A stretch of DNA of 15,112 nucleotides from Actinomycetota bacterium (GTDB lineage Bacteria; Actinomycetota; Acidimicrobiia; Spongiisociales; ZC4RG35), in NCBI GenBank assembly GCA_022615295.1, contig JAKEHF010000078.1, positions 1 to 15,112 on the forward strand, written 5' to 3'. Under the pieces are notes generated by a model. The model had not been told where the DNA came from, made no database searches, and saw nothing but the letters and a program-made list of their open reading frames with translations. A program made the position numbers and the translations under genes. Every line of letters begins with the position of its first letter. The stretch's first letter is position 1. Below are positions 1-6,881 of this stretch, one piece after another.

Positions 1-188
1 GTCCCGATCAGGATCCAGCTCCCCCCCGATCGGTAATGGGCCTGGGCGCCGGATATCCCGACTCCGGTCGAGTCGTAGAGACACACCGTGGCGGACACCG
101 CGGCGACGGCGGGGAGGGCCATTGTCGCCACCACTGCGGCGGAGACGAGGAGCCCGATGACCCGTGAGGCCTGGTGTACGCGTCTCAC
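1..188 (-). CDS. Secreted protein of unknown function, N-terminal part only
   Basis: Reading leftward from a GTG at 186-188, the frame stays open to the window edge (62 codons). The first ~30 residues form a textbook Sec signal peptide: basic start (MRRVHQASR), hydrophobic core (VIGLLVSAAVVATMA), then small residues (LPAVAAVSA) suitable for signal peptidase I. The mature part begins TVCLYDSTGVGISGAQAHYR and continues SGGSWILIG, which looks like the start of a short beta-sandwich repeat of the kind found in surface proteins; that resemblance is from memory and is weak. No strong Shine-Dalgarno precedes the GTG. Upstream lie a CGTATCGAC half-site identical to that in the arsM-arsR control region, and a small inverted repeat. 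The function is not recognised and the rest of the gene lies outside the window. Confidence 0.6.
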   Translation of the reverse strand, partial: MRRVHQASRVIGLLVSAAVVATMALPAVAAVSATVCLYDSTGVGISGAQAHYRSGGSWILIG

Positions 189-216
189 GTAGTTCGTATC
201 GACACGCTGCGGGCCC

Positions 217-234
217 TCTGAATGATGATTCAGA
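217..234. repeat. Inverted repeat upstream of the secreted-protein gene
   Basis: TCTGAAT-GATG-ATTCAGA is a perfect 7-bp inverted repeat around a 4-nt centre. It lies 29-46 nt upstream of the GTG of the leftward secreted-protein gene, in the expected promoter region. It could be an operator or a small hairpin; the sequence cannot decide. Confidence 0.4.
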
Positions 235-242
235 TGTTGTGC

Positions 243-262
243 CGGGGTGACTAGTCACCCCG
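243..262. terminator. 20-bp perfect palindrome after arsM, possible terminator hairpin
   Basis: CGGGGTGACTAGTCACCCCG is its own reverse complement. As RNA it would fold into an 8-bp GC-rich stem with a CTAG loop. It starts 10 nt after the arsM stop codon, where a terminator is expected, but no U-tract follows on the arsM strand. It is therefore either a non-canonical terminator of the kind common in actinobacteria or a protein-binding palindrome. Confidence 0.45.
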
Positions 263-272
263 AAGTTGGCCC

Positions 273-989
273 CTATTTCCTGGCTCTGATGATCACAGAG
301 TCCATGCCCTCCGTCACCACGTGGGTCGGCTCCAGGGTGATCGACTCGAACCCGGCGTCCACGAGACCAGACCTGTATTCGGCGTAGGAGAGAGCCCCGG
401 CTATGCACCCCACCCAGTCGCCGCGCTCGGCGCGCTCGGCGGGGCTGAGATGGTCCTGGGCGACGATGTCGCTGATCCCGATCCGACCTCCGGGCTTGAG
501 CACACGATGGATCTCGGCGAAGACCTTCGGCTTGTCGACAGAGAGATTGATCACGCAGTTGGAGATGACCACATCGACGGTCTCGTCGGGCAGGGGGATG
601 TCCTCTATATAACCCTTGAGGAACTCGACGTTCCCCAAACCCGTCTCGGCGGCGTTGCGACGGGCGACTTCGAGCATCTCGTCGGTCATGTCGAGCCCGT
701 AGGCGAACCCCGCGGGACCCACCCTGCGAGCCGACAGGAGCACGTCGATGCCACCACCCGAGCCCAGGTCGAGGACCGTTTCTCCCGGTGAGAGCTCGGC
801 GACCGCAGTGGGATTGCCACACCCGAGACTGACCTCGGCAGCCCGGTCGGGGATATGGGCGAGGTCGTCGGTCGTGTAGGCGCCACCGGTGACGTCCCCC
901 GTTGAACAGCAGTCGCTGTCGCAGCAGGACCGGCTGGTGGCCGCCACGGCGTAACGCTCCCTGACCTGCTCACGCATCTCTGTGCTCAC
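273..989 (-). CDS. arsM: Arsenite S-adenosylmethionine methyltransferase ArsM
   Basis: ArsM transfers methyl groups from SAM to As(III) in the cytosol, giving methylated and volatile arsenicals. The 238-residue product has the class I methyltransferase SAM loop DLGSGGGID (about 74-82) and the following acidic strand GLDMTDEML (98-106). It also has the family cysteines: Cys57 in SLGCGNP, Cys145 in SNCVINLS and Cys195 in VGCIAGAL. The last two are 50 residues apart, as in characterised ArsM proteins (from memory). An N-terminal SCCDSDCC segment gives four more thiols (22, 23, 27, 28). The start chosen is GTG at 987-989, preceded by GAGGAG about 6 nt away. The frame stays open to 1055, but that would overrun the promoter and both operators. 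The gene is divergent from arsR, fitting arsenite-induced control. No arsenite efflux pump or arsenate reductase is recognised nearby. Confidence 0.93.
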   Translation of the reverse strand: MSTEMREQVRERYAVAATSRSCCDSDCCSTGDVTGGAYTTDDLAHIPDRAAEVSLGCGNPTAVAELSPGETVLDLGSGGGIDVLLSARRVGPAGFAYGLDMTDEMLEVARRNAAETGLGNVEFLKGYIEDIPLPDETVDVVISNCVINLSVDKPKVFAEIHRVLKPGGRIGISDIVAQDHLSPAERAERGDWVGCIAGALSYAEYRSGLVDAGFESITLEPTHVVTEGMDSVIIRARK

Positions 990-1000
990 ACTGCTCTCCT

Positions 1001-1022
1001 CGTATCGACGACTGTCTATGTG
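1001..1022. promoter_or_regulatory. ArsR-like operator, imperfect copy over the arsM start site
   Basis: The left arm CGTATCGAC is identical to that of the better site at 1038-1059 and is followed by a 4-nt centre (GACT) and a degenerate right arm GTCTATGTG. It would overlap the predicted arsM transcription start (about 1020). The two sites are 37 bp apart. The binding protein is inferred to be the adjacent ArsR. Confidence 0.6.
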
Positions 1023-1026
1023 AGCG

Positions 1027-1055
1027 ACTCTACGCGACGTATCGACAACTGTCAA
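1027..1055 (-). promoter_or_regulatory. arsM promoter, consensus -35 and -10
   Basis: On the minus strand a perfect -35 hexamer TTGACA (1050-1055) is separated by exactly 17 nt from TAGAGT (1027-1032), a good actinobacterial -10. Transcription would start near 1020, giving a leader of about 31 nt that contains the GAGGAG ribosome site of arsM. The -35 and spacer are covered by the operator at 1038-1059, as expected for a repressed promoter. Confidence 0.7.
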
Positions 1056-1059
1056 TACG
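1038..1059. promoter_or_regulatory. ArsR-like operator, near-perfect 22-bp inverted repeat
   Basis: Arms CGTATCGAC and GTCAATACG flank a 4-nt centre (AACT); 8 of 9 arm positions pair. The site covers the -35 and spacer of the arsM promoter and lies immediately upstream of the likely arsR -10. One bound ArsR dimer could therefore silence both directions. The ArsR assignment is inferred from position and symmetry. Confidence 0.7.
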
Positions 1060-1062
1060 TGT

Positions 1063-1068
1063 TAACCT
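1063..1068 (+). promoter_or_regulatory. Putative arsR -10 box, leaderless mRNA
   Basis: TAACCT fits TANNNT and ends 6 nt before the arsR ATG, so transcription would begin at or next to the start codon. No Shine-Dalgarno sequence precedes the ATG, which supports leaderless translation. The upstream -35 region would lie inside the 1038-1059 operator. Confidence 0.45.
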
Positions 1069-1074
1069 CTGGCC

Positions 1075-1413
1075 ATGGATCGAGAGTGCTGTGCCCCCGT
1101 GGTGGAGACCCCGCTCACCGTCTCCGAATCGGAGATCATCTCGTCCACCTTCCGAGTGCTGGCGGACCCCGTTCGTCTCCGTCTGCTCAGTATCATCGCC
1201 AGCGTCCCCGAGGGGGAGGTGTGCGCCTGCGACCTGACGACGCCCGTGGGGAGGAGCCAGGCAACGGTCAGCCATCATCTCTCGGTCCTCCTCGATGCGG
1301 GTCTGGTCACCAGGGAGCAGCGGGGCAAGTGGGCGTGGTTCCAGGTGGCCCCCGGCCGCGCCGACTTCGTGCGGTCGGTTCTCGAGGGGAGCGAGACGAA
1401 AGTAGCGGTCTGA
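1075..1413 (+). CDS. arsR: ArsR-family As(III)-responsive transcriptional repressor
   Basis: A 112-residue winged helix-turn-helix metalloregulator, the usual length for ArsR/SmtB proteins. Visible features are FRVLADPVRLRLL (26-38), the metal-site helix EVCACDL with Cys50 and Cys52, the recognition helix SQATVSHHLSVLLDAGLV (61-78) and the wing REQRGKWAWFQV (80-91). An extra vicinal pair, Cys5-Cys6, sits at the N-terminus. The Cys-x-Cys of the alpha-3 type occurs in plasmid R773-like ArsR, while N-terminal Cys pairs are used by some actinobacterial ArsR proteins (from memory), so this protein shows elements of both. It should dissociate from DNA on binding arsenite and derepress arsM and itself. 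The gene is divergent from arsM across an 85-bp region with two operator-like sites, and is probably leaderless. Confidence 0.93.
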   Translation: MDRECCAPVVETPLTVSESEIISSTFRVLADPVRLRLLSIIASVPEGEVCACDLTTPVGRSQATVSHHLSVLLDAGLVTREQRGKWAWFQVAPGRADFVRSVLEGSETKVAV

Positions 1414-1462
1414 GGGCCCGATCACTGTCACCCATGGAGACCATTCGCTCCGTCTCATCGTC

Positions 1463-2229
1463 ATGCGACGGACACTTATCACCCTGACTCTGACGATGAC
1501 CGTGGTCGCCTGTGGGGTGGCCCCGACGCCGGGGTGACCACCACAGGAGCCACATCCACGACCACGACTACCACGGCGGCCACATCTACGACGTTTGGCG
1601 TCACCACTACCACGACCCCCGCCACGACGACTACGTCACTCTCGACGACGACCACCCTGGCCGGACAGCCCGTCGACCTGGGGCCGGCCGACGGCGACGT
1701 CCTCATGGTGATGGGAGTGGCCCACGACGACGTGCTCAATCTGCGCACCGGCCCCGGGGTGGGCCAGTCGATCCTCGATGGGATCGAGCCCACTTACATG
1801 GGGCTGATCGCCGCCGGTGAGACCCGTCAGCTCCCCGGCTCCTTCTGGACCAAGGTCGACCATGCCGGGACCACGGGATGGGTCAACCTGCGTTATGTCG
1901 GTTACTCCGGCGACGTGGCCGACGTCACCGCACAGGTGGTGGCGGAGCTGGGGTCCAACCCGTCGGCGTCGTCGATGACCGAGCTCGGCATGCTCGTCGC
2001 CGAGGCCATGTCCGGTGAGGCAACTTCGCCCGCCATCGTCCAGGTGAGCCCGGTGACAACCGGCGACCTCGGAGAGGTGAGTTTTGACGTGGTCGGTCTC
2101 GACGACGACGCGGTCACCGGGGTTCGGCTCCATGTCTTCGGTGAGCCCGACGACGGCGGATTCACCCTGAAGACCGTCGAGATAATGGCGATCTGTGGCC
2201 GTGGGGTCGACGAAGGCGCCTGTGTCTGA
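1463..2229 (+). CDS. SH3-domain lipoprotein, split by a one-base frameshift near 1531-1534
   Basis: The ATG at 1463 opens a 24-codon frame that encodes a lipoprotein signal (MRRTLITLTLTM, then lipobox VVAC with Cys17). It stops at TGA 1535-1537, inside CCGGGGTGACC. The rest of the protein continues in the -1 frame from 1534 to 2229. It consists of a Thr-rich spacer (about 35 residues), then a bacterial SH3 domain with the signature LNLRTGPG, a GTTGWVNLRYVGY strand, and a C-terminal domain ending CGRGVDEGACV with a likely disulfide pair. Adding one G to the GGGG run at 1531-1534 would join the parts into a 255-residue exported, lipid-anchored protein. The cell-envelope role is inferred from the SH3 domain. 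The break could be a sequencing error, a real mutation, or a GTGA overlap with reinitiation at GTG 1534. The gene follows arsR by 49 bp. Confidence 0.7.
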
Positions 2230-2264
2230 CGGTTAATCGGAGCCGTGGCCCGCCTGGCCCCGCC

Positions 2265-2270
2265 TACCGT
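2265..2270 (+). promoter_or_regulatory. Putative -10 box of the MFS gene, leaderless mRNA
   Basis: TACCGT fits TANNNT and ends 6 nt before the GTG at 2277, the same spacing as at arsR. There is no Shine-Dalgarno sequence in the 47-bp gap after the lipoprotein gene. No clear -35 hexamer is visible. Confidence 0.35.
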
Positions 2271-2276
2271 GACGAC

Positions 2277-3524
2277 GTGTGGTCGGACAGGAGTGTCAGA
2301 CGAGTCGTCCTGGCTCGCTTCATCTCACGGGTCGGTGGTGAGGCAGCCTTCTTTGTCGGGATCTGGGGGAAGGCCGCCTTCGACCTCGAGGCGACGCCCG
2401 GTCAGCTCGCCGTGGTCATGGCCGCCCTCGGTGTGGCCTCCCTCATCGGGGCATCGGTCGCCGGAGTCCTCATCGACCGGTACGACCCGAGGAGAGTGCT
2501 CATCTGGAGTGAGGTCCTCTTCGCCCCCACCGCACTCGCCATGGTGTTCACCGACACCATCCCCACCCTGGCCGTCGCCACCTTCATGCTTGGGCTGGTG
2601 GGGGCCCCGGTCTTCACCGCCATAACCTCCTTCGCTCCGTTCCTCACCGACAACCAGGACGAGCTGGCCCGCGTCAACGGCCTGATCGAAGGGGCCTCTT
2701 GGACAGCGTTCATCGTCGGACCGGCTGCGGGTGCGGTCATCGCCTCGACCGTGGGCGTCGACGGGATCTTCGTCCTCGATGCGGTCACCTCCGCGGTCGG
2801 GGCGGCCCTCGTGGTCGGTGTGACGCTGCGTAGCCTGCCTGAGAGGGGGGAGAGCCACGGCGGCCTGGCCGAGCTCCGCGATGGCCTCGGCTTCGCCTAT
2901 GGACATGACCGTCTCCGCTTCTACATCTGGCTCGGGAGCTCGGTGTGGCTGCTCTTCGGGTTCTTCAGCGCCTTGGAGCCCCTGTTCTTTCGTGACGTGG
3001 TCGGAGTGGAGGTGGAGACCCTGGGCTGGGTCAACTCCCTGATAGGGCTGGGTCTCGTCGGGGGGACGCTGCTCTCCTCGAGGCTCCCGGTGGGTCTGCG
3101 GACGGCCCGGACGCTGACCGTGCTCGTGGGGCTCAACGCCCTCGGGGTGGTGGCCTATGTGGGGACCGGCCGGCTCCTCGTGGTGATGATCGCCGGCGTG
3201 GTCTGGGGTGCGCTGATCGGGGTCCTCGTCCCACTCCATCGGACCCTGATCCAGATCAACACCCCGGACGATCTGGTGGGGAGGATCATGGGGGTCAACC
3301 AGATGCATTCCGAGGTCGGCCATCTGGTGCCGTTGGCGATCGCACCGGCCCTGGCCGCCCGCTACGGGGTGCAGGCCACAATGCTGGCGTCGGGGCTCGT
3401 CGCCGCCGCGGCGGCCCTGGCGGGATGGCGAGGGGCAACACGTCTCGACCGGACAAGGGTGGTCGAGGTCCCCGCGCCCGTGATCCCCGACCCCGACGCC
3501 GAGCCCAGGGCCGCCGGGCACTGA
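2277..3524 (+). CDS. MFS transporter, drug/siderophore-exporter type
   Basis: A 415-residue inner-membrane major facilitator, the usual length for a 12-helix carrier. The sequence is hydrophobic throughout. It has the cytoplasmic loop signature between helices 2 and 3 in variant form (AGVLIDRYDPRRVLIWSEV) and a central loop around residues 180-210 (RSLPERGESHGGLAELRDGLGFAYG) that separates the two six-helix halves. The overall pattern recalls the EntS/MFS_3 group of proton-driven exporters; the substrate cannot be read from the sequence. The start is GTG at 2277 with no visible ribosome site, so probably leaderless. It stands downstream of arsR and the lipoprotein gene on the same strand. An arsenical substrate is possible but is supported only by proximity. 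It ends tail-to-tail with the SulP gene, 7 bp apart. Confidence 0.8.
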   Translation: MWSDRSVRRVVLARFISRVGGEAAFFVGIWGKAAFDLEATPGQLAVVMAALGVASLIGASVAGVLIDRYDPRRVLIWSEVLFAPTALAMVFTDTIPTLAVATFMLGLVGAPVFTAITSFAPFLTDNQDELARVNGLIEGASWTAFIVGPAAGAVIASTVGVDGIFVLDAVTSAVGAALVVGVTLRSLPERGESHGGLAELRDGLGFAYGHDRLRFYIWLGSSVWLLFGFFSALEPLFFRDVVGVEVETLGWVNSLIGLGLVGGTLLSSRLPVGLRTARTLTVLVGLNALGVVAYVGTGRLLVVMIAGVVWGALIGVLVPLHRTLIQINTPDDLVGRIMGVNQMHSEVGHLVPLAIAPALAARYGVQATMLASGLVAAAAALAGWRGATRLDRTRVVEVPAPVIPDPDAEPRAAGH

Positions 3525-3531
3525 GCCGGGA

Positions 3532-5277
3532 TCAAACCCTGTCGATCAGGGGAGGCTCCGGTGGCGCCGGTGGGGTCACCCCCGGTGGGGGCCCCCCGTG
3601 CCGGGCCCTGTAGGCGTTCAGAAAGCCGATGACCGCCGTGGGCAGGGTTGCGAAGACGTGCTCCGGCCCGACCATGTCGACGAGCCCGCCGCGCTCCAAC
3701 TCCTCCCGCATCTCCGACTTGACCCGGGCCAGGGCGAGGACGATGCCGCGGCGTGCCAACTCCAGGTTGAGCTCGACGAGGGCGTCGATTGCCGTCAGGT
3801 CGATCTGGATGTTGGCCTCGAAGTTGAGTAGGAGCCACTCCACGTCGGGTGTCTCCTCGACGGCCTCGAGCACCCGGCGTCGGAAGTCCTCGGCGTTGGC
3901 AAAGAACAAAGGAGCGTCGTAGCGGTAGACCACGAGACCCGGGACCTGCACCGCATCGGCGTAGTCATCCACGTCGTGCATCCCGGCGACACCAGGGACA
4001 TAGCCGAGGACCCCGTCGTGGGGCCGGGCGACACGTCGGAGCAGGTCGAGGATGGAGAGCCCCACGGCTATGCCGACACCGTCGAGGATGCCGACGAGGA
4101 GGACTCCGGCGGTGGTGGCCAAGGCCAGGGCCAGCTCGGTGCGTCTGAAGCGGCCGATGCGGACCAGGTCCGGCAGATCGATCAGCTTGAGGGCGGCCCA
4201 CACCACCACCGCGGCCAGGGCCGCCTCGGGGAAGGAGGCGAGGAGCGGGCCGAGAAAGAGAAGGGTCACCAGGACCATCGCCACGGCGACCAGGGAGAAG
4301 AGCTGGCTCTTGGTCCCCAGGGAGTCCCCGATCGCGGTCCTGCTCCCCGAGCTGCTGACGGGGAACCCTTGGACGAGGACGACGCCGAGGTTGGCGGCGC
4401 CAAGGGCGAGGAGCTCCTGACGGGGGTCGACTGCATACCCGTTGCGGGTGGCGAAGGCCCGGCCGGTCAGGGCGTTGTCGGTGAAGGCAACCATCCCGAC
4501 CCCGATGGCGGGGAGGGCCAGTGCGGTGAGATCGGACCAGGTGACCGAAGGGACGGTGGCGGAGGGGAGCCCGGCGGGTACCTGGCCCACCACCGCCACA
4601 CCGTCCGCACCGAGATCGAGGACGGCGACCACAGCTGCGGCAAGGACCATCACCATCAGGGGGATCGGCAGCTTGGGATAGAGACGGGCCCCGATGACCA
4701 GAGTCATGAGCGCCACGATCGCGACGAGAACCGTGGGCAGATGGGCATCACCGAGTCGTGACAAGAAGGAGACGACGATCGCCAGCGTGGTCTCGCCCTC
4801 GAGCTCGACTCCGAGCACCGTGTCGAGCTGGCTGACGATCATGAGGACCGCCACCCCCATCAGATACCCGACCAGCACCGGCTTCGAGAGGAGGTCTGCG
4901 AGGAATCCGAGCCGGGCCAGCCAGGCGATCAGGAAGAGCACGCCGACCACCCCGGCCAGGGCCGCCGCCAGGGCCGCGTAGCGAGCGGGGTCGCCGGCGG
5001 CCAGGGGGCCCACTGCCGCCGCCGTCATCAAGGCCGTTGTCGACTCGGGGCCCATGGAGAGCTGTCGTGAGGAGCCGATCAAGGCGTACGCCACCATGGC
5101 GACGATCACCGACCACAGCCCGGTAACCGGTGGCAGACCGGCGACCTCGGCATAGGCCATGACCTGGGGCACGAGGTAGGCGGCGACAGTGATCCCACCA
5201 ACGAGGTCTCCCCGGAGCCAGGTTCGCTGATAGTCCCGAAGACGTCGGTAGCCCACCTCGCCGGGCACCGCGTCCAC
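3532..5277 (-). CDS. SulP-family anion permease with C-terminal STAS domain
   Basis: The 581-residue product matches the SulP family in length and order. The membrane domain begins with the conserved PQVMAYAEVAGLPPVTGLW region (37-55), followed by GSSRQLSMGPESTTALM (68-84). Further transmembrane stretches run to about residue 430, and a cytosolic STAS domain follows (about 450-560: VVYRYDAPLFFANAEDFRRRV, then NIQIDLTAIDALVEL at the usual regulatory site). It ends in a proline-rich tail. Family members import sulfate, bicarbonate or dicarboxylates; which one applies here is not visible. The GTG start at 5275-5277 directly abuts the TAG (5278-5280) of the upstream oxidoreductase gene, so the two are probably translationally coupled as the last genes of one leftward operon. 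Confidence 0.9.
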   Translation of the reverse strand: MDAVPGEVGYRRLRDYQRTWLRGDLVGGITVAAYLVPQVMAYAEVAGLPPVTGLWSVIVAMVAYALIGSSRQLSMGPESTTALMTAAAVGPLAAGDPARYAALAAALAGVVGVLFLIAWLARLGFLADLLSKPVLVGYLMGVAVLMIVSQLDTVLGVELEGETTLAIVVSFLSRLGDAHLPTVLVAIVALMTLVIGARLYPKLPIPLMVMVLAAAVVAVLDLGADGVAVVGQVPAGLPSATVPSVTWSDLTALALPAIGVGMVAFTDNALTGRAFATRNGYAVDPRQELLALGAANLGVVLVQGFPVSSSGSRTAIGDSLGTKSQLFSLVAVAMVLVTLLFLGPLLASFPEAALAAVVVWAALKLIDLPDLVRIGRFRRTELALALATTAGVLLVGILDGVGIAVGLSILDLLRRVARPHDGVLGYVPGVAGMHDVDDYADAVQVPGLVVYRYDAPLFFANAEDFRRRVLEAVEETPDVEWLLLNFEANIQIDLTAIDALVELNLELARRGIVLALARVKSEMREELERGGLVDMVGPEHVFATLPTAVIGFLNAYRARHGGPPPGVTPPAPPEPPLIDRV

Positions 5278-6873
5278 CTACCTGCGCTTGGCCAGGTCCC
5301 CCAGGATCTGCTGTGAGGCGAATCGACCCGGGGCACCCATGACACAGCCGCCGGGGTGGGTCCCCGAACCGCACTGGTAGTAGCCGTCGATCGGGGTCCG
5401 ATACTGGTTCCACCCGGGTGCCGGTCTGAAGAAGAACATCTGGGGCGCCAGGAACTCCCCGGCGAAGATGTTGCCCTCGGTGAGACCCACCACACGCTCG
5501 ATGTCGAGCGGTGTCACCACCTCGCGGTGCAACACCAGGTCACCGAACCCGGGGAACACCTCCTCGAGCCGTGCTTGGACGACGTCCCCCAGCCGCTCCC
5601 GCTCGGTGTCCCAGTCGGACTCCCGGAGGTGATAGGGGGCATATTGGATGAAGTTCGACATCACGGCTTTCCCCGGAGGGGCCATGTCGGGGTCGATGTT
5701 CGACTGGATGCAGGAGTCGATGTAGGGACGCTGGCTGTACCACCCATATTTGGCGTCGTCGAACGCCCTTTCCAGATAGTCGAGACTGGGGCCGATGTTG
5801 ATGAAACCCCGATACATGTCGCTGCGCCCGGGCAGAGCCGGGTAGGTGGGGTTGGCGTCGAGAGCGAAGTTGACCTTGGCCGAGGTCCCCTGGAACCGGA
5901 ACCGTTGGATGTCCTCCACCAGGTCGGCCGGAAGCTCACGGGGGTCGAGGAGCTGGAGGAAGGTGCGACGGGGGTCCACCGCGGAGACGACGGTCCTCGC
6001 CTCGATCTCGGACCCGTCCTCGAGGACCACGCCGGTGGCCTTGCCGTTCCTGGTCACCACGTGGTCCACCGGGGCTTCGAGCCTGATCTCGGCGCCGAGG
6101 GCCTGCGCCGCACTGGCCAGTACTTGGGTGAACCCACCGTTGCCCCCCTTGTGGAAGGCCCAGGCGCCGTAGGCGCCGTCGTGCTCGCCGAAGGAGTGGT
6201 AGAGGAGCACGAGACCGGACCCCTGCGACCTGGGCCCGACCTTGGTGCCGATGATCCCGGAGGAGGCGAGAAGACCCTGGAGGATGTCGGACTCGAAATA
6301 GTCCTCGAGGATGTCGGCGGCGCTCCCGGTGAGAAGTCTCACCAGGGAGTGGAGTACCTTTGGGGGCAGGTCGGCCAGATAGGAGCCGATAGCGGCCAGC
6401 CGGGCCCTCTCCTCGGGGTCCTTCGAGGTGATGTCGGGGGGGATGGAGTCCATCAGCGGTCTGATGCCGTGGACCGCCTGCTCCATCATGTGGCCGAATG
6501 CGTCGTAGGCGTCGGCGTCCCGTCTCGAGTGGCGGGCGATCTCGTGGTGGTTCTCGTTCTTGTCCTGACCGAACATCAGGTAGTCGCCGTTCTCCATCGG
6601 GGCGAAGGTGGTCGGCATGAGGAGGGGCATGAACCCATGCTTGGTCAGCTCCAACTCGTGGATGATCTCTGGGCGGAGCAGGCTCAGGGCGTATGAGAAC
6701 GTGGTGAAGCTGAAGCCGGGGTGGAGCTCCTCCGTGATGGCCGCTCCCCCGACGAGATGACGTCGCTCGAGGATCAACGTGCTGAGACCGGCCTTGGCCA
6801 GATACGCCCCGTTGACCAACCCGTTGTGACCACCGCCGATGACGATGGCGTCGTACTTGTTCCTGGCGGCCAT
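5278..6873 (-). CDS. FAD-dependent oxidoreductase, CrtI/PYROXD2-like
   Basis: The 531-residue protein has an N-terminal dinucleotide-binding fold, DAIVIGGGHNGLVNGAYL (8-25), with Glu36 placed for the FAD ribose (LILERR) and a following VGGAA (41-45). The C-terminal FAD motif is recognisable as CGSGTHPGGCVMGAPGRFA (about 501-519). Length and motifs match the phytoene-desaturase-related group that includes human PYROXD2. Most members have no defined substrate, and nothing nearby suggests carotenoid synthesis. The ATG lies 8 nt after the stop of the GcvT-like gene with GAGG overlapping that stop, so the two proteins are probably made together. An oxidation acting on the same substrate or product as the folate-dependent transferase is plausible but unproven. 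Confidence 0.85.
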   Translation of the reverse strand: MAARNKYDAIVIGGGHNGLVNGAYLAKAGLSTLILERRHLVGGAAITEELHPGFSFTTFSYALSLLRPEIIHELELTKHGFMPLLMPTTFAPMENGDYLMFGQDKNENHHEIARHSRRDADAYDAFGHMMEQAVHGIRPLMDSIPPDITSKDPEERARLAAIGSYLADLPPKVLHSLVRLLTGSAADILEDYFESDILQGLLASSGIIGTKVGPRSQGSGLVLLYHSFGEHDGAYGAWAFHKGGNGGFTQVLASAAQALGAEIRLEAPVDHVVTRNGKATGVVLEDGSEIEARTVVSAVDPRRTFLQLLDPRELPADLVEDIQRFRFQGTSAKVNFALDANPTYPALPGRSDMYRGFINIGPSLDYLERAFDDAKYGWYSQRPYIDSCIQSNIDPDMAPPGKAVMSNFIQYAPYHLRESDWDTERERLGDVVQARLEEVFPGFGDLVLHREVVTPLDIERVVGLTEGNIFAGEFLAPQMFFFRPAPGWNQYRTPIDGYYQCGSGTHPGGCVMGAPGRFASQQILGDLAKRR

Positions 6874-6881
6874 GCGCTACC

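Noticed and set aside
990..1055. Upstream extension of arsM to the ATG at 1055
   Set aside because: It would place the coding region over the consensus promoter and both operators. The GTG at 989 has a good ribosome site.
1534..1665. ACC/ACG-rich stretch as a tandem repeat or CRISPR-like array
   Set aside because: It is the degenerate coding for a threonine-rich spacer in the lipoprotein; there is no fixed repeat unit and no spacers.
2325..3521. 398-codon open frame on the minus strand opposite the MFS gene
   Set aside because: Hydrophilic and repetitive, with no domain; the opposite strand reads as a complete 12-helix transporter.
3565..3600. Run of C and G tracts as a terminator or G-quadruplex between convergent genes
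   Set aside because: It lies inside the SulP coding region and encodes its proline-rich tail; no separate structure is needed to explain it.
5356..6696. 446-codon open frame on the plus strand opposite the FAD oxidoreductase
   Set aside because: The opposite strand encodes clear FAD motifs; this frame is rich in Gly, Val, Asp and His, typical of antisense reading of high-GC genes.
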